DNA of 64,000 nucleotides from BP-464 sp963825415. GTDB lineage: Bacteria > Actinomycetota > Thermoleophilia > Solirubrobacterales > Solirubrobacteraceae. Made by a program: the position numbers and the translations under genes. The notes under the pieces are model-generated. The model saw only the letters and a list, made by a program, of their open reading frames with translations. It had not been told where the DNA came from and ran no database searches. This document shows, piece after piece, positions 16,135-26,480 of this stretch; the stretch's first letter is position 1, and every line of letters begins with the position of its first letter. The DNA lies in contig CAWGTD010000006.1 of assembly GCA_963825415.1 (NCBI GenBank), positions 310,001 through 374,000 on the forward strand, given 5' to 3'.

Positions 16135-17014
16135 ATGCCTTCTACAGAAACCCCCGCCCGTGATGCCGTCCTCGTCAAGTACCTCAACGAGGCGTTCGGC
16201 AAAGAGAAGCAGCTCGAGCAGAACCTGACGGTTCTGATCGCGCGTGCCCAAAACCACAAGAGCCTCAAGAAGGGCTTCCAGGATCACCTCAAGGTGACCA
16301 AGAGTCAGTCCCGCGGCCTGCAGCAGCGGATCAAGGCGCTCGGCGGCAAGGCCGAGATCGCTCCGGACCTCCCTGGCCCGGCGGCGCTGACCGAGGCGGC
16401 CAGCGCCGCCACCAACCTCGCCAACCGCGCGGTCGCGATGGCGAAGGGCCCCGTCCAGCTGCTGCGCGGCACCGGCGAGGCCGACAACATGCTGCGCAAC
16501 GTCCGTGACGCCTACTGGAACGAGGCCGAGGAGATCGCGCATTACAACGTGATCGAGGCCGTCGCCGGCAAGCTCAACGACAAGGAGACCGCCAGGCTGG
16601 CCAAGCAGTTCCGCCGCGAGGAGGAGCGCATGCAGTCGTTCCTCGCCCGCGAGCTGAACAAGCTGGTGACCCAGGTCGTGCGCGACGAGGTCCCGGCCGA
16701 GCGAGCGCCGCAACGGCGGCACGCGCCGCCGGACGACCAAGCGGCGCACGAGCACCGCGTCGAGCAATGGCGGCGCAAGGCGCAGCACGGCGCGTTCGAC
16801 CTCGTCGTCGGCGCGCAGCAAGTCGACCGGCCGCTCGACGGCCAAGCGCCGCGCTTCGGCGCAGAAGGGCGCGGCGACCCGCGCCCGCAAGTCGACCGCC
16901 AGCTCGGCGAAGCGCACCGCGCGCTCCGCCCGCGGCACCGCCAAGTCGGCGGGCACCACCGCCCGCAAGGCCGGCAAGGCCGCGCGTTCGACCGCCAAGC
17001 GCGCGACCAAGTAG
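16135..17014 (+). CDS. DUF892 ferritin-like protein with basic histone-like tail (frame break near 16700)
   Basis: Residues 1-190 form a DUF892 (YciF-like) ferritin-like domain: LVKYLNEAFGKEKQLEQNL, then DAYWNEAEEIAHYNVIEAV and QFRREEERMQSFLARELN. After VPAER the original frame turns into implausible sequence. The +1 frame (open from 16670) gives about 108 residues extremely rich in Arg, Lys, Ala, Ser and Thr (for example RRRTTKRRTSTASSNGG and KSTGRSTAKRRASAQKGAA), ending at TAG 17012-17014. One extra base near CGAGCGAGCG explains this. The intact product would be a ferritin-like domain carrying a histone H1-like, probably DNA-binding, tail. An AAGG precedes the ATG. Confidence 0.75.
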
Positions 17015-17027
17015 CCACTCCGCGATC

Positions 17028-17055
17028 CCGCCGGGACCCCTCGCGGTCCCGGCGG
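17028..17055 (+). terminator. Strong hairpin after DUF892 gene
   Basis: CCGCCGGGACC (17028-17038) pairs perfectly with GGTCCCGGCGG (17045-17055) around a 6-base loop. No T-tract follows. It separates the DUF892 gene from the decarboxylase gene. Confidence 0.5.
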
Positions 17056-17080
17056 CGCTCGCCATGCGAATGTTCCGCGC

Positions 17081-18679
17081 ATGAGCACGGTGCGCGAGGC
17101 GACCTTCGAGCTGTTCCGCCGTCACGGCATGACGACGATCTTCGGCAACCCCGGCTCGACCGAGCTGCCGATGCTCGCCGACTTTCCGTCGGACTTCCGC
17201 TACGTGCTCGGCCTCCAGGAGGCGGTCGTCGTCGGGATGGCCGACGGCTACGCGCAGGCAGCGGGGGCAGTGACCCACGTCAACCTGCACACCGCACCCG
17301 GCGTGGGCAACGCGATGGGCGCGATCTTCAACGCCCAGGCGAACCACTCGCCGCTGCTCATCACCGCGGGCCAGCAGGTCCGCGCGCAGGTGACGATGCA
17401 GGCGAACCTGACGAACCGCGACGCCACCCGCGTCCCACATCCGTACGTGAAGTGGAGCTTCGAGCCGCCCCGCGCGGCCGACGTGCCGGCCGCGATCGCG
17501 CAGGGCATTTACCGCGCGTCGCTGCCGCCGAAGGGCCCCGCGTTCGTGTCGATCCCGATGGACGACTGGACGGCGGAGATCTCCGACGACGACGTGCGTC
17601 ACGTCACCACCCGGACGGTCACCGGCCGAGCCGCGGCCGACCCCGACGTGGTCCGCGAGCTCGCGCGGCGGCTGGAGAGCGCCAACCGGCCGGTGCTCGT
17701 CGCCGGCCCGGACGTCGACGCATCCGGAGCGTGGGAGACGGCGATCGCGCTGGCCGAGCGGCAGCGGTTGGGCGTCTGGGCCTCCCCCGCCCCCGGCGGC
17801 GGACGCCTCGGCTTCCCCGAGAGCCACCCGCACTTCCAGGGCACGTTGCCGCCGGGGATCGGCGCGGTCGCCTCGACGCTCGAAGGCCACGACCTGATCC
17901 TCGTCGTCGGTTCGTCGGTGTTCCCCTACTACCCCTACATCCCCGGCCCGCCGCTGCCCGAGGGAGCCGAGCTTGTCGCCATCACCTCGGACCCCGACGA
18001 GGCCGCGCGCGCCCCGATGGGCGACGCGATCGTGGCCGACGTCGCGTTGACGCTCCAGGCGCTGCTGAACGAGGTCGCGCAGAGCGACCGCGAGCCGCCC
18101 CAGCCGGTGGGCGACGCGCCGCCGGTCGAGGACTCCGACCCGCTCGGGGCCGGCGCCGTGCACGCCACCCTCAACGAGGCCCTGCCCGACGAGGGCATCG
18201 TGGTGCTCGAGTCGCCGACAAGCACGATGGCGCTGCGCAACCGGCTGCGGATCTCGCGGCCGGGCAGCTACTACTTCTGCGCCGGCGGCGGCCTGGGCTA
18301 CGGGCTGTCGGCGGGGATCGGCGTGCAGCTCGCACAGCCCGACCGCCCCGTCGTCTGCGTGCTCGGCGAGGGCTCGGTCCAGTACGCGGTGTCGGGCTTC
18401 TGGACGGCCGTCGCCTACCAGGTGCCGGTCACGTTCCTGATCATGCGCAACAACGAGTACGGGATCCTCAAGTGGTTCGCCGAGTTCGAGCAGGTCGCCG
18501 GCGCGCCGGGCCTGGACCTGCCGGCGCTGGAGACCTCCGAGATCGCACGCGGCTACGGCGTCGAGACGCGGCGCGTGCGCGGCCGCGACGAGCTGCGCGA
18601 GGCGCTTGACGCCGGGATTGCGTCGAGCGGGCCGTCGCTCGTCGAGGTCGACGTCGCCCCGGGCATGTCGCTGTTCTAG
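17081..18679 (+). CDS. mdlC: Benzoylformate decarboxylase-like ThDP enzyme
   Basis: 532 aa. The three ThDP-enzyme domains are present: Pyr domain with NPGSTELPM and LQEAVVVGMADGYA (catalytic Glu47), central domain, PP domain with VCVLGEGSVQYAVSGFWTA for Mg/ThDP binding. Ser26, Glu47 and His70 fall at exactly the positions of the Pseudomonas putida benzoylformate decarboxylase active-site residues. The second active-site His (His281 there) appears replaced by Tyr in FPYYPYIPG. It should decarboxylate an aromatic or branched 2-oxo acid to the aldehyde. Two bases upstream of an FAD/Fe-S hydroxyacid oxidase, it suggests a mandelate-like pathway (hydroxyacid to oxoacid to aldehyde). Confidence 0.85.
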   Translation: MSTVREATFELFRRHGMTTIFGNPGSTELPMLADFPSDFRYVLGLQEAVVVGMADGYAQAAGAVTHVNLHTAPGVGNAMGAIFNAQANHSPLLITAGQQVRAQVTMQANLTNRDATRVPHPYVKWSFEPPRAADVPAAIAQGIYRASLPPKGPAFVSIPMDDWTAEISDDDVRHVTTRTVTGRAAADPDVVRELARRLESANRPVLVAGPDVDASGAWETAIALAERQRLGVWASPAPGGGRLGFPESHPHFQGTLPPGIGAVASTLEGHDLILVVGSSVFPYYPYIPGPPLPEGAELVAITSDPDEAARAPMGDAIVADVALTLQALLNEVAQSDREPPQPVGDAPPVEDSDPLGAGAVHATLNEALPDEGIVVLESPTSTMALRNRLRISRPGSYYFCAGGGLGYGLSAGIGVQLAQPDRPVVCVLGEGSVQYAVSGFWTAVAYQVPVTFLIMRNNEYGILKWFAEFEQVAGAPGLDLPALETSEIARGYGVETRRVRGRDELREALDAGIASSGPSLVEVDVAPGMSLF

Positions 18680-18681
18680 CG

Positions 18682-21560
18682 ATGGCGACGCTGGCGCCTC
18701 CCACCGTCGAACCGGCCGCCGACCGGATCGACGACGCGCTGGCCGCGGGAACACCCGAGCCGCTGCGCTCGCAGCTCGAAGCGCTGCTCGGTGCCGACCG
18801 CGTGCTGCACCGCGCGACCGACCTCGTCCGCTACGCCTCCGACGCGAGCCCCTACCGGCTGATCCCGCGCGCGGTGGTGATGGCCCACGACGCCTCCGAC
18901 GTGGCGAAGGTCTTCGCGTTCGGCCGCCGCGAAGGCATTCCGGTGACGCTGCGCGCGGGTGGGACGAGCCTCAACGGCCAGGCCCAGAGCGACGGCATCC
19001 TCGTCGACGTCCGCCGGCACTTCGCGGGTGTCGAGGTGCTCGACGACGGCGAACGCGTGCGCGTCAGGCCGGGCACCGTCCTGGGCCGCGTCAACCGCAT
19101 GCTCGCCCGCCACGAGCGGCGCGTCGGGCCCGACCCCGCCTCGACCGAGTTCGCCACGGTCGGCGGCGTCATCGCCAACAACTCCGGCGGGATGCGCTGC
19201 GGCGTGCGCCACGACTCCTACCGGACGCTGCGCTCGCTGACGTTCGTGTTGCCGTCCGGCACGACGATCGACACCGCCGCGCCCGACGCAGCCGAGCGCT
19301 TCGAGCGCTCCGAGCCCGAGCTCGTGCGCGGCCTGGAGGCGATCCGCGACGAGATCCGCGCCGACGCGGAGCTCGTGGCGCGCATCGAGCGCAAGTTCGC
19401 GATCAAGAACACCACCGGATACCGGCTGTGCGCGTTCCTCGACGAGGACGAGCCGGTGAAGATCTTCGCGAAGCTGCTCGTCGGCTCGGAGGGCACGCTG
19501 GCGTTCGTCGCCGAGGCGGAGCTGGAGACGGTCCCGCACGGCCGGCACACGTCGACCGCGATGCTCTTCTTCGCCGACGTCGACGCGGCGGCCGCGCCCG
19601 TGCCGGGGCTGGTCGAGGCGGGTGCGAAAGCGGTCGAGCTGATGGTCAACCCGACGCTCATCGCCGCCGCCTACACGCTGCCCGGCGTGCCCGAGCGCTG
19701 GAAGGAGCTGCCGCCCGAAGGCGCGGTGCTGCTCGTCGAGCTGCGCACCGCCGACGAAGCCGAGCTCGACGGGCTCGAGGAGCGTGCGTACGCCGCGCTC
19801 GCCGAGTGCTCGCTGCTCGAGGAGGCCCGCTTCACCCGCGCGCGCGAGGAGACCGCTGTCTTCTGGCTGGTCCGCGAGGGGATGGCCGGGATCGTCGGAG
19901 CGATGCGCCCGCAGGGCACGTCGCTGATCAACGAGGACGTCTGCGTGCGGCCCGAGCGGGTCGCTGAACTGGTGCTCGATCTCCAGGCCCTGCTGGGCAA
20001 ACACGGCTTCCTGACCGGTGTGGCAGGCCACGCCTCGGCGGGCAACATGCACTTCCTGCTCACACCGGCACTCGGCGAGCCGGCCGACCGCGACCGCTAC
20101 GAGGCGTTCATGGGCGAGCTGGTCGAGCTGATCGTCGACAAGTACGACGGCTCGCTGAAGGCCGAGCACGGCACCGGTCGCAACATGGCGCCCTACGTCG
20201 AGCGCGAGTGGGGCGCGAAGGCCACCGAGCTGATGTGGCGGATCAAGGGCCTGGTCGACCCGGACGGCGTGCTGAACCCCCACGCCATCCTGAGCCGAGA
20301 GCCCGGCATCCACCTGCGCGACCTCAAGTCGACGCCGCCGATCGAGGACGTGGCCAACGCCAACGCCTGCATCGAGTGCGGCTTCTGCGAGCCGGTCTGC
20401 CCCAGCCGTGACCTGACGACGACTCCGCGCCAGCGGATCGTCCTGCGTAGAGAGATGGCGCGCCAGCCGGAGGGGTCGGCGGTCCAGCGCGCGCTCGTCG
20501 AGGAGTACGCCTACGACGGCGAGCAGACGTGCGCGGCCGACGGCTCGTGCCGGCTGGCCTGCCCGGTGGCGATCGACACGGGCAAGCTGATCAAGGAGCT
20601 GCGCGTGCGCACGCACTCCGAGCGCGACGAGCGCCGGATGGAGCGGCTGGCACAGCGATGGGCGACGGTCGAACGCGCGGCGCGCACCGGGCTGCGCATC
20701 GGACGCGCTATTGGGTGTCCGGCCGATGAGCACGATCACCCGAGCGGCGCGACGGGCGATCGGCTCCGAGACGGTTCCGGCGTGGTCGGCCGCGATGCCG
20801 GGTCCCGCTCCCGCGCGCCTGCCCGCCACCTCGCGGGACGGAGCGGCGGCCGTCTACCTGCCCTCGTGCCTGAACCGGATGATGGGCCCGCCCGCGGGCG
20901 GCACGTGGCTGCCGCAGGCGCTCGTCGAGGTGTCGCGGCGCGCCGGCCTGCCGCTGTGGATTCCCGACGACGTCGCCGGGAACTGCTGCACGATGCCCTG
21001 GAGCTCGAAGGGCTTCGAGCGCGGCCACGAGGCGATGGCGCGCCGTCTGGCCGCGAACCTGCGGCGCTGGACCGACGACGGCGCTCTTCCCGTCGTGATC
21101 GACGCCGCGTCGTGCACGCACGGCGTGCTGACCGAGGTCGCCGCGCTCGACGGGATCGACCTCGACGGCATCGAAGTCCTCGACGCGGTCACGTGGGCGC
21201 ACGACCGCCTCATGCCCCGAGCTCGAAGTCCGGGCGCGCGCGGGCTCGGCGACGCTTCACCCCACCTGCTCTGCACGCCATCTCGGCCTCGCGCCGCTCA
21301 TCGAGGCGCTCGTCCGCGAGCTCGCCGACGAAGTCCACGTCCCGGTGGTCGCGACCTGCTGCGGGATGGCCGGCGACCGCGGGCTGTTGCACCCTGAGCT
21401 GACGGCGTCCGCCACGCGCACGGAGGCCGCCGAGGTGACCGCGCGCTCGTTCGACGCGCACGTCTCGGCCAACCGCACGTGCGAGCTCGCGCTCGAGCAG
21501 GCGACCGGCCGGCCGTACGAGTCGGTGGTCGCGCTGCTCGAACGCGCGACACGCTTGTAA
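18682..21560 (+). CDS. FAD-linked and 4Fe-4S (glycolate/D-2-hydroxyacid oxidase-type) dehydrogenase, two frame breaks
   Basis: An FAD_binding_4 domain (VTLRAGGTSLNGQAQS; GPDPASTEFATVGGVIANNS), FAD-oxidase C domain (GHASAGNMHFLLTP; AEHGTGRNMAPYV), then two ferredoxin-type clusters (CIECGFCEPVCPSRDL and CAADGSCRLACPV). A C-terminal pair of CCG domains (LPSCLNRMMG, NCCTMPWSSKG, ATCCGMAGDRG) follows. The reading frame breaks near 20700-20725 and again in a CCCC run at 21215-21218, each needing removal of one base. The three pieces join into a normal fused GlcD-GlcF-like protein of about 958 residues. It should oxidise a 2-hydroxyacid and pass electrons to quinone. Downstream of the decarboxylase by 2 bases. 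Confidence 0.85.
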
Positions 21561-21591
21561 CGAACACGCACATTCCTGTACGGTCATCTCG
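21555..21591 (+). promoter_or_regulatory. Leaderless promoter of the PKD-domain gene
   Basis: TTGTAA (21555-21560, overlapping the stop of the upstream oxidase), an 18-base spacer, TACGGT (21579-21584), then 7 bases to the ATG at 21592. No Shine-Dalgarno. It is organised like the tetR promoter. Confidence 0.5.
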
Positions 21592-24238
21592 ATGGCAAAG
21601 GCGGGGGGGCCGCCACTCGCGTGGGAGCGCGGGCCGGCCGGGGGAAGACACGGAGACGGGCAAGCGCGGCGCTCGATCGCGGCGACGGTCGCGGCGGCGA
21701 CGGCAGCCGCGCCGGCCTTCGGCGAGGCGTGGACGGCGCCGCTCATGCCCGCGGGCACGACCGCGGTCTCCGACCCGGTGATGCTCATGGAGCCGGGTCA
21801 GGTACTCCACGCACTGTGGCGCGACACGGGCGGCGTCCACTCCGCCCGCCGGCCGCCGGCGGGAGCGTTCTCGGCGCCGGCGCTCGTCCCGGGGACCAAC
21901 CGCAACAGCCAGGCCACCGCTGCCGCGGTCTCGCCCACCGGCGAGCTGACCGTCGCCTGGCTCCAGCAGTCGGCCGGCGGCGACACAACCGGCATGATCC
22001 TCCACGTTGCGCGGCGCGACGCCGGCAGCTCGACCTTCCGCGAGCTCACGCCGTCCGGCGCTGCGGCACCGACCGCGACCGCGGGCCCGGTCCAGGTCGC
22101 CTATGACGGCAGCGGGGTCGCGCACGTGGCGCTCGCCACGGCGGCCGCGCAGGTGGCGGTCGCCGACGTCCGGCCCGGCTCGTCCACGTACACCGTCGAC
22201 ACCCGCGCGCCGGCCAGCGGCGCCCTGGCCGTCACCGACGTCGCCGGCGCGCCGGCGGGCGGCGTCGCGGTCTGCTGGGAGGGTGCGTCGGCAGGCTCGT
22301 GCGCGCAGCGCCGGGCGGGTGGATGGGGGCCGGTGCTGCTCGGCGCCACCGACACCGGCGTTCCCGACCCGCGAGTCGCCTACGACGCCGCCGGCAACCT
22401 GCTCGCCGCGACCCAGGCACTTTCGCCCGACCAACAGCACGATCTCGTTCGTGGAGGTGACGGCTACCGGGACTTCCACCGGCTCGATTCCGGTCGGCAC
22501 GGGCATCCTCACGCTCCCGCTCGACGTCGCGCACGACGCCGGCGGGCGCGGCGTGATTCTGTGGGTGGGCAACGGCACGCCCGGGTCGCTCGCCAGGCCG
22601 GGGCTGATGAGCACGCACCTGCTCGGCAACGGCCGGACCGCGGCGACGTCGGTGCTCGCGCCGAGCGTCAACACCTCGACGCCCGGCGATGTCCGGCTCG
22701 AGCCGCTCGCCGACGGCAGCCTGCTCGGCGCTTACACCTCGGGCTCGCAGGTCATCGCGGTCCACCGCGCGATGGACTCCGACGCTTTCGGCGCGTTGCA
22801 GGCCGTCGGGCAGGCGGCCGGAGCGACCAACGTCGCCAGCCTCACGATCTCGCCGGGCCCCGAGCGGGCGGGCGAGGCCGTCGTCTCGTGGGGTGGCGGA
22901 GCGGGGACGAACGTGGCGCCGATCCTGCCGTCCACGGCCAATCCGGGCTTCGGCGGGTCGGTGCTCGACCGCACCGGCCCCGCCTTCACCGCGAGCATCC
23001 CGGCGACGGCGGAGCGCGGCGATCCCGTGAACTTTTCCGCCAGCACACCCCAGGACGCCTGGTCGGCGGTCGTCGGCACGATCAGCTGGTCGTTCGGCGA
23101 CGGCGGCGGCCCCGCGGCGGGCGCGACGCGGACACATGCGTTCGCCGCTCCCGGGAGCTATCGCGCCACGGCCAGCGCGACCGACTCGGCCGGCAACACG
23201 GCGACGCAATCGGGCACGGTCGACGTGCGGCAGACGCGCGACTCACGAACAACCGCGGGCAGCGGGTCGGGCTCGGGCAACCTCGAGCGCGTCGAGGGCA
23301 CCGTGCTCATCAAGCGGCCGGGATCGCTGCGCTATCTGCGCGTCGACGGCAGCACGATGATCGCGGTCGGCACGCTGGTCGACGCGACCCAGGGCACGGT
23401 CCACCTCACCACAGCTCGCGACCTCGAGGGCCACACCCAGACCGGGGAGTTCAGCGGCGGGATCTTCGAGTACACGCAGCACCTGGCCTCCAACGGCGCA
23501 CCGGTCGACGTCGGGCCGATGGCCACGGCAAGCGCTGCCGACCGCGAGCTGATAACCGACATCACGCTCGCGGGCACGACGTTCGCCGGCTGTCCGGTGT
23601 CCGGTGCCGGGGACGGCAGCGCGCAGAGCAGCCGCCGGCGCGTCGTGCGCTATCTGCGCGCGAAGGCGCGCGGCAACTTCAACGTCGTCGGGCGCAGCGC
23701 GCAAGGGATCGAGCGCGGCACCGCGTGGACGACGACCGACACGTGCGACGCCACCGAGATCTCGGTCAGCGACGGCGCGGTCGACGTCATCGACCTCGTG
23801 CGCCTCAAGACGGTGACGGTGACCGCCGGGCACACATACGTCGCGCCGCACGCTCCCGGGATCGCGGGCGTCGACTCGCACACGGCCGACCGCCAGTCGC
23901 TGGTCGACAACGGTCTGCGCTTCCGCCAGACGTTCCCGGGCGCAGGCGTGGCGGAGTGGTACATCGACCTCAGCGTCTGGGACAAGCCGACCGTCAAGGT
24001 GGCCGACACAAGCCGGCCGATCCCGCCGCCGATGACCATCGGCTCGGCGCGACGCAAGGTCGGCCTGCCGGGCTCCCAGGAAGTCACCGTGCGGCTGTCG
24101 GACGCCGGCAAGCGCCTGCTGAGCAGACATCCGCGCGCGCGACTGGTGCTCCGGTGGCGCTTCGTGCCGCGGGCCGTAGCCGCGCGCGGCACGGCGCGCA
24201 AGCGCCGGCTCGACGTTCTGGCGCCGCTGCCGCTGTAG
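21592..24238 (+). CDS. Large exported PKD-domain protein (frame break near 22427)
   Basis: Two overlapping frames join to one protein of about 881 aa if one C is removed from the CCC at 22426-22428 (SPTNSTISFVEVTATG then reads through). A leader with SIAATVAAATAAAPAF ends near residue 45. The N-terminal half is a beta-propeller-like repeat region (VAYDGSGVAHVALATA, VAYDAAGNLLAATQ). A PKD domain follows (ISWSFGDGGGPAAGATRTHAF, SYRATASATDSAGN), then a Gly/Ser linker and a FecR-like C-terminal part (LERVEGTVLIKRPGSLRYL; TQGTVHLTTARD). A G7 run near the start may hide another error. Cell-surface protein of unknown role. Confidence 0.7.
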
Positions 24239-24272
24239 CGCGGCAGCAGCGGCCAGTGACGTCGGTGGCGGC

Positions 24273-24818
24273 TCAGTCCTCCTCGGCGAGGATGCGGTAC
24301 ATCGCCTTGCGGGCGTCGGTCAGGACGGTCATGGCCTCCTGGCGCTGTGCGTCGTTGCCGGCGTGGGTGACCTGGGCGAGCGCCATGAACAGCTGCCGGC
24401 CGAGGTCGCGCAGGTCGGCCTCGCCTCCGGGCATCGCGTCGGTGACGGTTTCCCAGGGGGCGCCGATCTCGTCCTTGTGCTCGGAGACGTAGGTGCTGCC
24501 CTCGTCGGTCAGCTCGAACGCGCGCCGGCCCTCGTGCTCGACGCTACGGACCAGGCCCTCGTCCTCGAGCTGCTGAAGCGCCGGATACACCGAGCCGGGG
24601 CTCGGCTTCCACACGCCGCCGGTGCGCTCGCCGAGCTCCTGGATCATCTGGTAGCCGTTGCGCGGCTGCTCGGCCAGCAGCGCAAGGATCGCTGCGCGGA
24701 CGTCGCCCCGCCGGGCCCTCGGGCCCGCGCCGGGGATGTTCCAGTAGGCGTAGTTGCGCCCTCGGCGACCGCGGTGTCCGGTCATGCCGTGCCGACCGCA
24801 GGAACGGGTGGCATACAT
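24273..24818 (-). CDS. PadR family transcriptional regulator
   Basis: 181 aa. The ATG at 24818 is chosen because AAGGAGGA lies directly upstream; the ORF extends 16 codons further without support. After a Gly/Arg-rich N-terminus (HRGRRGRNYAYW) comes the PadR winged helix (VRAAILALLAEQPRNGYQMI, SPGSVYPALQQLEDEGLV) and a C-terminal helical part with a VTDARKAMYRIL ending. It binds DNA as a dimer, usually repressing a neighbouring gene. The divergent side carries no gene; an inverted repeat over the promoter suggests autoregulation. The dioxygenase gene upstream on the same strand is a possible target. Confidence 0.88.
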   Translation of the reverse strand: MYATRSCGRHGMTGHRGRRGRNYAYWNIPGAGPRARRGDVRAAILALLAEQPRNGYQMIQELGERTGGVWKPSPGSVYPALQQLEDEGLVRSVEHEGRRAFELTDEGSTYVSEHKDEIGAPWETVTDAMPGGEADLRDLGRQLFMALAQVTHAGNDAQRQEAMTVLTDARKAMYRILAEED

Positions 24819-24840
24819 GCTTCCTCCTTCGGGTGCGTGA

Positions 24841-24863
24841 CTATCACGATATATCGACGATAG
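24841..24863 (-). promoter_or_regulatory. Candidate PadR operator
   Basis: CTATC-A-CGATATATCG-AC-GATAG contains the inner palindrome CGATATATCG with matching outer arms CTATC/GATAG (spacers 1 and 2). It lies 23-45 bases upstream of the PadR start codon. Its AT-rich core stands out in this GC-rich DNA. Confidence 0.45.
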
Positions 24864-24881
24864 CACGCCCGAACAGCGGGC

Positions 24882-25814
24882 TCAGCTCGCTCGCGAGCCC
24901 CACGACGCCCGCGGGTCGGGCAATGGGGTGAGCGTCGCCTCGATGCGCTCGCGCTGGGACTCGAAGCGCGGCGGCAGGATGATCTTCGTCCCGAGCTCCT
25001 CCACGGGCCCGTCGACCGTGAACCCGGGCCCGTCGTCGGCGATCTCGAAAAGCACGCCGCTGGGCTCGCGAAAGTAGATCGAGTGGAAGTAGTGGCGGTC
25101 GATCACACCCGTGTTCTGCACGCCGGCCTCGTCGAGCCGCTCCGCCCAGGCCGGATGCTCGGCGACCGTCGTCCCCCACGCCACATGGTGCACGCTGCCC
25201 GCGCTCTGCCGGCCCGGCTCCGCAGGCGGCGGCTCATAGGCGATCGTGCCGCCGCGCACCGCGCCGCGCAGCTCCCAGACACCCTCGCCCGCGGCGCGAG
25301 CGCCGAGCACGCGCTCCAGCACCGGCGCGCTGCGTTCGGGCGCCGAGCTGTATGCGCGCACGCCGTCGAAGCCTTGCAGCGCGTGCTCGGCCGGGACCTC
25401 GGGATGCGCGGCCATCAGCGGCTTGTCGGGCCCGTGGTAGGCGGTCAGCTCGTGGGCGAGCCCCTCGGGGTCGGCGAAGCGCACGCGGCCTCCCGGGCGC
25501 TCGACCGCCAGCCCCTCGGCGGCCAGCCGGTCGGCCCAGAACTCGAGCGCCTCGGTCCCGCCCACGCGCCAGACGACCGTGTGGACCATCCCGTCCCCCG
25601 CCCGGCCGGGGATCGCCCCGGGATACTCGAAGAACGTGATGTCCGACCCGGCGTGGCCCTCCTCGTCGGAATAGAAGAGGTGATAGACGGTCGGGTCGTC
25701 CTGGTTGACGGACTTCGCGACGAGCCTCAGCCCGAGCACGCGCGTGTAGAAGTCGACGTTGCGCGGTGCGTCACCGGTGATCGCGGTGACGTGGTGGATG
25801 CCTTCGAGGAGCAT
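24882..25814 (-). CDS. VOC-fold ring-cleaving dioxygenase (MhqO/MhqE-like)
   Basis: 310 aa with two glyoxalase/VOC modules: IHHVTAITGDAPRNVDFYTR at the N-terminus, VHHVAWGTT near 205, and FEIADDGPGF near 260. The His, His, Glu set fits a divalent-metal site. Bacillus MhqO-type relatives protect against quinones by ring cleavage. The ATG at 25814 (MLLEG) is preceded by TAGACT (25828-25823) 8 bases upstream, a probable leaderless start. Upstream of the PadR gene on the same strand; PadR control is possible. Confidence 0.85.
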   Translation of the reverse strand: MLLEGIHHVTAITGDAPRNVDFYTRVLGLRLVAKSVNQDDPTVYHLFYSDEEGHAGSDITFFEYPGAIPGRAGDGMVHTVVWRVGGTEALEFWADRLAAEGLAVERPGGRVRFADPEGLAHELTAYHGPDKPLMAAHPEVPAEHALQGFDGVRAYSSAPERSAPVLERVLGARAAGEGVWELRGAVRGGTIAYEPPPAEPGRQSAGSVHHVAWGTTVAEHPAWAERLDEAGVQNTGVIDRHYFHSIYFREPSGVLFEIADDGPGFTVDGPVEELGTKIILPPRFESQRERIEATLTPLPDPRASWGSRAS

Positions 25815-25858
25815 GAGGGCCGAGTCTACGCTCGGCCCCCGCCCGTCTCGGAGCCCCT

Positions 25859-26377
25859 CTAGAAGGGCGGCCCGCCGGGCCCGTGACCGCGCCTGAAGTG
25901 CCCGCCGCGCGGGCCGCGCGGCGGCGCCTGGTCGGGATCGACGGCGAACACGTTCGTGCCCTCCGAGGAGGACTCGACGTGCACGCGGTCGCCGGCCTTG
26001 AGGTCGCTGAGCTTGGCTGCGTCGAAGTTGCGCATCACGGTCGCGTCGGCCGGGATCGTCAGCGTCACGTCCTTGTAGGTGACGTCCTTGAAGCCCTCGG
26101 TGACCGTGAGCTCGTTGGAGTCGACCGACTTGACGGTGCCGCTGTCCTCGGTGAGCTTGATGAACGCGTCGCCGGCCTTGTTGAGCACGACTGCCTCGAC
26201 GTGCACGGGCGGCCCGTGGAAGCGGCCGTGCGGCCCGCCGCGGTGATCGCGCGCAGCCGCGGCGCTCTTGGACTGCTTGGGGGCCGCGGCGGTCCCGGCG
26301 ATGCCGGCCGCAGCGCCGACAAGCGCGCACAGCACGGCGACGAGGATCGGGCGGCGATGACGCTGAAGTCTCGACAT
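25859..26377 (-). CDS. Exported DUF5666-like protein
   Basis: 172 aa. Signal peptide about 1-32 (RPILVAVLCALVGAAAGIAG). Then a small beta domain with repeated units ending in DLKAGDRVHVESSSEG, the pattern of DUF5666/YkuD-neighbour OB-like folds (FIKLTEDSGTVKSV, DVTYKDVTLTIPADATV). Gly/Pro/His-rich C-terminus. It has the same length as, and is clearly paralogous to, the gene upstream on the same strand. Both follow a two-component system. The function is unknown. A putative start at 26602 lacks a signal peptide and is rejected. Confidence 0.72.
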   Translation of the reverse strand: MSRLQRHRRPILVAVLCALVGAAAGIAGTAAAPKQSKSAAAARDHRGGPHGRFHGPPVHVEAVVLNKAGDAFIKLTEDSGTVKSVDSNELTVTEGFKDVTYKDVTLTIPADATVMRNFDAAKLSDLKAGDRVHVESSSEGTNVFAVDPDQAPPRGPRGGHFRRGHGPGGPPF

Positions 26378-26480
26378 GGCCGCAGTCTCCCGCCCGCGTG
26401 TAAGAGGTCCATAAGAGCGGCGCAAGAACGGGCCCGGCCGCTCCGAAACGGGCGGCCGGGCTGGTCCTGTCCCCTCGCGC

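Noticed and set aside
17015..18609. Continuation of the DUF892 reading frame to 18609
   Set aside because: Translation is low-complexity and overlaps benzoylformate decarboxylase in another frame. The frame merely lacks stops because of high GC.
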